DNA of 5,867 nucleotides from an uncultured Clostridia bacterium (GTDB lineage: Bacteria; Bacillota; Clostridia; Oscillospirales; Oscillospiraceae). Position 1 is the stretch's first letter; each line of letters begins with the position of its first letter. Below, piece after piece: positions 1 to 4,456 of the stretch. The notes under the pieces were generated by a model, which was given only the letters and a program-made list of their open reading frames with translations, did no database searches and had not been told where the DNA came from. Location of the stretch: contig CAMFZO010000098.1 of NCBI GenBank assembly GCA_946006895.1, positions 1-5,867 on the forward strand. Direction: 5' to 3'. Position numbers and translations under genes: made by a program.

Positions 1-525
1 GGGATAGCGGCAGGTGTAACCCATCTGACCCACCTGTATAACGCCATGCCCGCCATCCACCACCGCAAGCCCGGCGTCATTGCGGCCGCCGCTGAGGCAG
101 AAACCGTCAGCGCCGAGCTGATCTCCGACGGGCAGCACGTCCATCCCGCGTCGGTGCGGCTGGCCTTCCGTATCTTCGGCGCAAGCCGCATGGTTCTGAT
201 CTCCGACTCCCTCCGCTGCTGCGGAATGCCCGACGGCGAGTATGAGCTGGGCGGTCAGCAGGTATTTTTGCAGGGCGGCATTGCGCGGCTGGCAGACGGC
301 ACCATCGCTGGCTCGGCCACCAATCTCTTTGACTGTATGCGCCGCGCCGTCTCCTTCGGCATCCGCCGGGAGGATGCCATCCGCGCCGCCACCTACAATC
401 CTGCGCGGCAGATCGGTGCGCTTGCCGAGGTCGGCTCCATCGCCGACGGCAAGGTGGCTGATTTCGTCCTCTGCGACGCGGAGCTGAACCGTCAGGCCGT
501 CTATCTGGCGGGAGAAAAAATTTAA
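1..525 (+). CDS. nagA: N-acetylglucosamine-6-phosphate deacetylase, C-terminal part (5' end outside window)
   Basis: The reading frame is open from base 1 to the TAA at 523-525 and gives 174 residues, so roughly the first 200 residues of a family that is usually about 370-390 long lie outside the window. NagA removes acetate from GlcNAc-6-phosphate to give glucosamine-6-phosphate in cytoplasmic amino-sugar catabolism and cell-wall recycling. Visible motifs (fragment numbering) are THLYNAM at 10-16, whose His11 matches a metal-ligand His of the family, DGQHV at 43-47 with the substrate-side His46, and ISDS at 67-70, whose Asp69 matches the catalytic Asp. These are followed by LADGTIAGSATNL at 97-109 and the closing beta-sandwich segment GSIADGKVADFVL at 145-157, typical of amidohydrolases. 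The ATG at 46 is internal (Met16 of THLYNAM) and is not a start. The gene ends 31 bases before a strong terminator, so it is the last gene of its operon. Identification is by motif recall. Confidence 0.95.
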   Translation, partial: GIAAGVTHLTHLYNAMPAIHHRKPGVIAAAAEAETVSAELISDGQHVHPASVRLAFRIFGASRMVLISDSLRCCGMPDGEYELGGQQVFLQGGIARLADGTIAGSATNLFDCMRRAVSFGIRREDAIRAATYNPARQIGALAEVGSIADGKVADFVLCDAELNRQAVYLAGEKI

Positions 526-556
526 TCAAAAGCTTTCATAAAGCCCCAAAAATACG

Positions 557-595
557 GAAAACCCGTTCTTCTCAGAGAAAGAAGAACGGGTTTTC
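557..595. terminator. Bidirectional intrinsic terminator between convergent genes
   Basis: The arms 557-572 and 580-595 are perfect inverted repeats of 16 bp around a 7-base loop (573-579). Each arm has an A-run outside and a GC core (CCCG/CGGG) inside, so a T-run closes the hairpin on either strand: TTTT at 591-594 on plus, and the complement of 558-561 on minus. This should end both the nagA transcript and the minus-strand operon. The minus-strand gene's stop codon (574-572) lies at the arm/loop boundary, so the stem also encodes its last residues. Confidence 0.93.
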
Positions 596-1273
596 AATAC
601 TGCTGCCCCAGAGGGCGGAGGCGGTGCGCCACATGGCCTTGGCGTGGATACGGTCGTGCCACAAGAAGCGGCGCAGGCCCTTGCGGAGGGTCCATTTTTC
701 GCCATCGGGCGCGGTATAGACGCGGCAGTCCAGGAAATCCGGCAGGTTCTCCAGCTCAGAGAGGGCCTGCATCCGATTGAGGTAAATATCGGGCACATCC
801 TCGGTCTCCAGACCGAAAGCGCCGGTATAGTAAGAGGTCACCCGGTTGGTATGCTCATACATTTCCCGGGGCGTTCTGGGCACAGGGCCGTAAAAGCAGC
901 GGCGGGGCGGACGGCCGGAAATGTCCGGGTTGGGGATGCTCTCATAAAGCCGCCGGAAATCCCGGGCGGACTTTAGAACCAGCAGCTTCAGCCGCTCATA
1001 TTCGGCCTCGGTCAGCGGCTCCCGCTCTGCGGCAAAGAGGACGTCTGAATCGGCCTGACAGATCTGCAGACCGGACAGATGCCGCTCAGTGATCTCGATC
1101 TCCGGCGCGTCATAAGAGGGCTGCTCCACGCCGCTCCAGCGCAGATAGGAGCGCAGCTCCCCGCCGAATTTTGCCAGGGCTTCGTTCTCCGACGCGCCGC
1201 GCACATAAGCGCCGGGAAAGTCGACGGAATAGATCAGATAACCGTTTTCATTGAACTCGCAGACAGCTTTCAT
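572..1273 (-). CDS. Hypothetical protein with HicB-like N-terminal domain and DinB-like C-terminal domain
   Basis: This 233-residue protein has no named function that I recognise. Residues 1-62 resemble the HicB antitoxin fold: an opening strand, then FPGAYVRGASENEALAK at 19-35, then a helix. HicB proteins use this partial RNase-H-like fold. Residues 88-220 are helical and look like a DinB/YfiT-type four-helix bundle, with His141 in a YEHT segment and HDRIH giving His206 and His210, which fits the three-His metal site of that superfamily. No HicA toxin partner is adjacent. The start ATG (1273-1271) overlaps the upstream stop as ATGA, with GGAGG at 1281-1285, so translation is probably coupled to the folate gene. 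The final residues (NPFFFL) are encoded by the terminator stem. The domain calls are moderate confidence; a regulatory or metal-dependent transferase role is only inference. The gene itself is convincing because of the overlap and ribosome binding site. Confidence 0.82.
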   Translation of the reverse strand: MKAVCEFNENGYLIYSVDFPGAYVRGASENEALAKFGGELRSYLRWSGVEQPSYDAPEIEITERHLSGLQICQADSDVLFAAEREPLTEAEYERLKLLVLKSARDFRRLYESIPNPDISGRPPRRCFYGPVPRTPREMYEHTNRVTSYYTGAFGLETEDVPDIYLNRMQALSELENLPDFLDCRVYTAPDGEKWTLRKGLRRFLWHDRIHAKAMWRTASALWGSSIENPFFFL

Positions 1274-1818
1274 ACAAGCGCCTCCATCGTTTTGGCTGAT
1301 AATACAACGTCCGCCGGGATGTCGTGGTCCTCCGTCGGCAGGCAGTCCAAAAGCTGAAAATCATAGCACAGGGCAATGGTGGGGTGAGGCTCCCGGGCAA
1401 GGAAGCGGTCATAATAGCCGCCGCCGTAACCCATTCGGTGGCCCTGGCGGTCAAAGGCAAGGCCGGGCATAAGGACCAGGGCGTCCGGCGCGTCGGCAAT
1501 CTCTCCCTCTACAGGCTCGAGGATGCCGCCGAAGCCCGGCTCCAGTCGGGTGTGGTCCGTCAGCCACAAGAAGTCCATCCGTCCGTCGGTGATTTTCGGC
1601 ACCGCCAGACGCTTTCCGTCGACCGCCGCCTGACGGAGAATGGCCTGGGTACGCACCTCCTGATTATAGCTCAGATAGGCGTAGACGGCCCCGGCTCGTT
1701 GGTAGAGCGGATGGGCATACAACTGACGGGCCAGGTCCTCGGAAGCTGCAAGAATCTGCGCCCCGGTCATGGCGCGCTTTTTCGCGGCGATCTCCCGCCG
1801 CAATGCTGCCTTATCCAA
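1270..1818 (-). CDS. 5-formyltetrahydrofolate cyclo-ligase (5,10-methenyltetrahydrofolate synthetase), TTG start preferred
   Basis: This cytoplasmic enzyme uses ATP to convert 5-formyl-THF to 5,10-methenyl-THF and returns stored folate to the one-carbon pool (called fau/ygfA in E. coli, yqgN in B. subtilis). From the TTG start it has 182 residues, normal for the family. The basic N-terminus KAALRREIAAKKR contributes to nucleotide/folate binding. PGLAFD at 118-123 and GYGGGYYDR at 130-138 form the family signature loop, and PTEDHDIPAD at 161-170 closes the active site. The longer frame begins with GTG at 1827. I prefer TTG at 1818-1816 because GAGGTGA (1830-1824) then sits 5 bases upstream as a good Shine-Dalgarno, and the promoter's predicted transcript start near 1831 would leave GTG almost leaderless. 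It is the first gene of a two-gene operon and overlaps the next gene by ATGA at 1273-1270. Confidence 0.95.
   Translation of the reverse strand: MDKAALRREIAAKKRAMTGAQILAASEDLARQLYAHPLYQRAGAVYAYLSYNQEVRTQAILRQAAVDGKRLAVPKITDGRMDFLWLTDHTRLEPGFGGILEPVEGEIADAPDALVLMPGLAFDRQGHRMGYGGGYYDRFLAREPHPTIALCYDFQLLDCLPTEDHDIPADVVLSAKTMEALV
1281..1286 (-). promoter_or_regulatory. Ribosome binding site of the HicB/DinB-like gene, inside the cyclo-ligase 3' end
   Basis: TGGAGG on the minus strand lies 7 bases before the ATG at 1273. It is inside the last codons of the upstream gene, so it supports both the chosen start and translational coupling through the ATGA overlap. Confidence 0.75.
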
Positions 1819-1823
1819 TACAC

Positions 1824-1830
1824 TCACCTC
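1824..1830 (-). promoter_or_regulatory. Ribosome binding site that decides the cyclo-ligase start
   Basis: GAGGTGA on the minus strand is 5 bases before TTG 1818-1816. For the alternative GTG at 1827-1825 the preceding bases (CCGCAGAG) contain only a weak match, and that GTG is itself part of the Shine-Dalgarno sequence. Confidence 0.6.
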
Positions 1831-1837
1831 TGCGGCT

Positions 1838-1867
1838 ATTTTACCACACCGTGCGCTGTCATGTCAA
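1838..1867 (-). promoter_or_regulatory. Sigma-70/sigma-A promoter of the cyclo-ligase operon
   Basis: On the minus strand there is a perfect -35 TTGACA (1867-1862), an 18-base spacer and a -10 TAAAAT (1843-1838, one mismatch to TATAAT). Transcription should start near 1831, only about 13 bases before the TTG start codon, giving a very short leader made almost entirely of the ribosome binding site. Confidence 0.75.
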
Positions 1868-1918
1868 TAAAGGGGCATTTTCTCTGTCGAATTTTGAGCA
1901 AAAAAATCGAACTGTCCA

Positions 1919-1948
1919 TTGCGCAGGAGGCATTTGGATTGTTATAAT
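1919..1948 (+). promoter_or_regulatory. Extended -10 sigma-A promoter of the lipid kinase gene
   Basis: The -10 is a perfect TATAAT at 1943-1948 preceded by TGT (1940-1942), the extended -10 signature. A weak -35 TTGCGC lies at 1919-1924 with an 18-base spacer. The predicted transcript start is near 1955, about 25 bases before the ATG at 1980. The AGGAGG at 1925-1930 falls in the promoter spacer and would not be transcribed from here. Confidence 0.65.
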
Positions 1949-1979
1949 GACTTCAAATATAAAAAGGATGGTCGTACAT

Positions 1980-2840
1980 ATGAAATACCACGTTTTATTC
2001 AACCCCTATGCCGGCAATGACCTGGGAGAGGGCAAGGCGCGTGCGCTGACCATGGACGCGGAGCTGTGCTTCTGCGACATGACCAAGCTGGACAGCTACG
2101 AGGCGTTTTTTGCCGGAATCGGGCCGGAGGACGGTGTGATCCTCGCCGGCGGCGACGGCACTCTTAACCGTTTTGTCAACGACACGGAGGACCTGTCCAT
2201 CCCCAACGATATTCTCTATTACGCCATCGGCAGCGGCAATGACTTTTTGAAGGACCTGAATAAGGAGGTCGGCTGTGCCCCCTTCTCCATCAAGGAATAT
2301 CTGAAGGACCTGCCCACCGTCACTGTCAAGGGCAAGACCTGCCGCTTCCTCAATAACGTTGGTTTCGGCATCGACGGCTACTGCTGCGAGGTGGGCGACA
2401 AGCTCCGCCAGGCCACCGACAAGCCCATCAACTACGCCGGCATTGCCATCAAGGGTCTGCTGTTCCACTTCAAGCCCCGCAACGCCGTCATCACGGTGGA
2501 CGGCAAAACCTATGAATTTAAAAAGGTCTGGCTGGCTCCCACCATGAACGGGCGTTACTACGGCGGCGGCATGATGGTCGCCCCGAGCCAGGACCGCAAT
2601 GACCCGGCGGGGACCGTGTCGGTGTCGCTGATGTACGGCTCCGGCAAGCTCAAGACCCTGATGGTCTTCCCCTCCATCTTCAAGGGCGAGCACGTGAAGC
2701 ACACGGAGATGTGCAAGGTTCTGACGGGCCATGAGATCACCGTGAAATTCGACCGGCCCACCGCCCTGCAGATCGACGGCGAGACGGTTCTGGGCGTGAC
2801 GGAATACGCGGTCTCCAGCCGCGTCCCCGCGAAAGTATAA
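1980..2840 (+). CDS. Diacylglycerol/lipid kinase family protein (DagK/YegS type)
   Basis: This 286-residue protein is the usual size for the family, which phosphorylates diacylglycerol or related lipids at the membrane face with ATP and recycles them into phospholipid synthesis. Visible motifs in order are NPYAG at 8-12 (nucleotide site), GGDGT at 57-61 (the family hallmark), GSGNDF at 84-89, NNVGFGID at 125-132, GRYYGGGM at 191-198 at the start of the C-terminal beta-domain, and IDGE at 265-268, whose acidic residues match the family's catalytic base region. There is no signal peptide or membrane segment. The frame is open upstream to 1803, but I choose ATG 1980 because homologues begin MKYHVLFNP-like, the promoter -10 at 1943-1948 excludes earlier starts, and AAGGA (1964-1968) can serve as the ribosome binding site, though its 11-base spacing is long. 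Lipid substrate is not resolvable from sequence. It forms its own transcription unit, divergent from the folate operon. Confidence 0.92.
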   Translation: MKYHVLFNPYAGNDLGEGKARALTMDAELCFCDMTKLDSYEAFFAGIGPEDGVILAGGDGTLNRFVNDTEDLSIPNDILYYAIGSGNDFLKDLNKEVGCAPFSIKEYLKDLPTVTVKGKTCRFLNNVGFGIDGYCCEVGDKLRQATDKPINYAGIAIKGLLFHFKPRNAVITVDGKTYEFKKVWLAPTMNGRYYGGGMMVAPSQDRNDPAGTVSVSLMYGSGKLKTLMVFPSIFKGEHVKHTEMCKVLTGHEITVKFDRPTALQIDGETVLGVTEYAVSSRVPAKV

Positions 2841-2848
2841 ATAATCGG

Positions 2849-2870
2849 CGGCTCTCCGCAGGGAGGGCCG
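2849..2870 (+). other. Stable hairpin after the lipid kinase stop codon
   Basis: Arms CGGCTCTCC (2849-2857) and GGAGGGCCG (2862-2870) pair over 9 bp with one G-T wobble and a 4-base loop. It begins 8 bases after the TAA but is followed by TTCCGTC rather than a T-run. It is more likely a 3'-end stabilising or pausing hairpin, or a weak first terminator, than the main stop. Confidence 0.5.
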
Positions 2871-2913
2871 TTCCGTCTGTCAAAAAGCATCCCAAGTTGC
2901 GGCAAACCAGGCG

Positions 2914-2944
2914 TCGGGCAGGCGAAAGTCTGCCCGGATTTTTT
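2914..2944 (+). terminator. Intrinsic terminator of the lipid kinase gene
   Basis: CGGGCAG (2915-2921) pairs perfectly with CTGCCCG (2930-2936). The stem is extended inward by a G-T wobble and a C-G pair around a GAAA tetraloop (2924-2927), and is followed by TTTTTT at 2939-2944. This separates the kinase gene from the downstream operon. Confidence 0.88.
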
Positions 2945-2954
2945 GCATTTCTTG

Positions 2955-2983
2955 TTGCAGACGGGGGATGTTTGTGGTAGAAT
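2955..2983 (+). promoter_or_regulatory. Extended -10 promoter of the synthase-like/acyl-CoA synthetase operon
   Basis: The -10 TAGAAT at 2978-2983 (one mismatch) is preceded by TGG (2975-2977), an extended -10. A weak -35 TTGCAG lies at 2955-2960 with a 17-base spacer. It sits 11 bases after the preceding terminator. The predicted transcript start is near 2990, giving a leader of about 50 bases. Confidence 0.6.
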
Positions 2984-2998
2984 ATACGCCAATATACG
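2981..2998 (+). repeat. Tandem 8-bp direct repeat at the predicted transcription start
   Basis: AATATACG occurs at 2981-2988 and again at 2991-2998, exactly 10 bases apart, so both copies face the same side of the helix. The first copy overlaps the -10 element. This could be a repressor operator, or simply an AT-rich start region. Confidence 0.4.
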
Positions 2999-3040
2999 AG
3001 AAAACAAACACATAACATTCACAAAAAGGAGAGAGCATCA

Positions 3041-4456
3041 ATGAAGACCATCCGAATTTCCGATCAAACGCTGCGTTTGAACGAGACGCAGAAAAGCCCT
3101 GTTTCCAGCTTCCGCGAGAAGGTGGAGATCATGAAAGAGATGGATCGACTTTGCGTGGATGTGATTGAGACGACCTGCCGAAAGGAGCAGAAGGCGGACG
3201 CTTTACTGCTGCATACCGCCGCTCCCCTGCTGCGTCACAGCGCTCTGAGCTGCGCCTGTGAACTGACTACCGAGGGGATCGACGCCGCGTGGAACGCCAT
3301 CAAAGCCGCCGCGAAGCCGCGACTGCTGCTTTCCGTCCCCACCTCCAGTGTGCAGATGGAGTACCTCTGCGGCTGCAAGCCGAAGGTGCTTTTGGAAAAG
3401 ATCCCCGCACTCGTCTCCCATGCCGCCGCGCTTTGCCCCGAGGTGGAGTTTGCCGCCGTGGACGCAACGCGCAGTGAGCCAGAATTCCTGCGTCAGGCAA
3501 TCCAAGCGGCGATTGACGCGGGTGCAACGACCGTAACCGTCTGCGATACGGCGGGCGTTCTGCTGCCTGAGGAATTCAGTGACTTCCTCCGCAAGCTGCA
3601 GGAAGCCGTTCCCACGCTGCAAAAGGTCTGTCTCGGCGTAGAGTGTTCGGATAAGATGCACATGGGCGCCGCCTGCATGGTCGCGGCGGTGCAGGCGGGC
3701 GCGACGCTGCTCAAGACCGCCATCGGCTCTGGGGAGCTGCTTCCCGTCTCCGCGTTTTCCGATATATTAAAGCTGCGCGGCGATTCGCTGGAACTGAACT
3801 GCGCACTGAATCAGCCCGTGCTGGAGCAGGCTTGCGACAGAATTCGGGACATGCTTTCGGCAAAGCAGAGCGCGCGTTCCCCCTTTACCGCAGGCGTGCA
3901 GGCGCTCGACGAAGCCATTCTCCTGCACGCGGGAGACGACCGCGCAACCGTCGCTGCCTGTGTTTCCAAGCTGGGCTATGAGCTGAGCGAGGAGGATCTG
4001 GCGCGGGTCTATGAGAGCTTCCGCCGTCTTTCCGAAAAGAAGGACATCGGCAGCCGCGAGTTGGATGCCATCGTCGCAAGCTCCGCGATGCAGGTCGCGC
4101 CGACCTATCGTTTGAAGACCTTCGTCGCCAACAGCAGCAATGTCATGAGCGCAACCGCGCAGATCGAGCTGGAGAAAAACGGCCGGCTTTTGCAGGGCAT
4201 CAGCCTTGGCGACGGCCCCATCGACGCCGCCTTCCTCGCCATTGAAGGCATTGTCGGGCATCACTTCGACCTGGACGACTTCCAAATTCAAGCCGTCACC
4301 GAGGGCCGCGAGGCCATGGGCGAGGCGCTGGTCAAGCTCCGTTCCAACGGCAAGCTCTACGCGGGGCGCGGCATTTCAACAGACATCATCGGCGCGAGTA
4401 TTCACGCATACATCAGCGCGCTCAACAAAATCTGCTATGAGGAGGCGCAGGAATGA
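3041..4456 (+). CDS. 2-isopropylmalate/homocitrate synthase-like protein lacking the canonical metal site, with LeuA regulatory domain
   Basis: This 471-residue protein has the architecture of the 2-isopropylmalate synthase family, whose members condense acetyl-CoA with a 2-oxo acid. Residues 3-270 form an HMGL-like TIM barrel: DQTLR at 8-12, TSSVQMEY at 101-108, DATRSEPEFL at 141-150 and VCDTAG at 167-172 are all family landmarks. Residues 350-465 are a LeuA allosteric/dimerisation domain with GDGPIDAAF at 390-398, AVTEGREAMGEA at 418-429 and GRGISTDIIGAS at 442-453. The metal site is not conserved: LRDG-E is LRLNE (Leu13 for Asp), the HxH is VECSD (Glu201, Ser203), and the NGIGER segment is IGSGEL without the Asn. 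Arg12 is kept. It is therefore unlikely to be an ordinary LeuA or homocitrate synthase. AGGAG at 3027-3031 precedes the ATG by 9 bases. It overlaps the next gene by ATGA. Fold is confident; reaction is unknown. Confidence 0.88.
   Translation: MKTIRISDQTLRLNETQKSPVSSFREKVEIMKEMDRLCVDVIETTCRKEQKADALLLHTAAPLLRHSALSCACELTTEGIDAAWNAIKAAAKPRLLLSVPTSSVQMEYLCGCKPKVLLEKIPALVSHAAALCPEVEFAAVDATRSEPEFLRQAIQAAIDAGATTVTVCDTAGVLLPEEFSDFLRKLQEAVPTLQKVCLGVECSDKMHMGAACMVAAVQAGATLLKTAIGSGELLPVSAFSDILKLRGDSLELNCALNQPVLEQACDRIRDMLSAKQSARSPFTAGVQALDEAILLHAGDDRATVAACVSKLGYELSEEDLARVYESFRRLSEKKDIGSRELDAIVASSAMQVAPTYRLKTFVANSSNVMSATAQIELEKNGRLLQGISLGDGPIDAAFLAIEGIVGHHFDLDDFQIQAVTEGREAMGEALVKLRSNGKLYAGRGISTDIIGASIHAYISALNKICYEEAQE
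4439..4445 (+). promoter_or_regulatory. Strong ribosome binding site of the fusion gene, inside the upstream gene's last codons
   Basis: GAGGAGG lies 7 bases before ATG 4453-4455. That ATG shares bases with the upstream TGA (4454-4456), so the two proteins are expected to be made in a coupled and comparable way. Confidence 0.85.

Noticed and set aside
107..529. An Arg/Pro-rich minus-strand frame opposite nagA
   Set aside because: Its composition is typical of a reverse-frame artefact of GC-rich coding DNA. It would also need transcription from inside nagA against the main gene.
572..1273. A HicAB toxin-antitoxin system
   Set aside because: Only the HicB-like fold is present, as part of a longer protein. 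No small HicA-like frame with its dsRBD-type motif is found on either side.
1324..1947. A 207-codon plus-strand open frame across the cyclo-ligase gene and the divergent promoter region
   Set aside because: It is antisense to the cyclo-ligase motifs, runs through both promoters and shows no family resemblance.
1803..1979. Upstream extension of the lipid kinase frame, including ATG 1947 and the AGGAGG at 1925-1930
   Set aside because: The extension overlaps the divergent gene and its promoter. TATAAT at 1943-1948 puts the transcript start after these codons, AGGAGG is 16 bases from ATG 1947, and the extra residues have no counterpart in the family.
1995..2732. A long open frame (245 codons) on the minus strand opposite the lipid kinase gene
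   Set aside because: It lies wholly antisense to a gene with clear family motifs. Its translation is low-complexity Val/Ala/Gly/Asp-rich with no recognisable domain, as expected from GC-rich codon bias in the complementary frame.
3041..4456. Naming the synthase-like gene leuA or a homocitrate synthase
   Set aside because: The metal-binding residues needed for the normal reaction are missing, and no leuB, leuC or leuD lies beside it, so only fold-level naming is supported.
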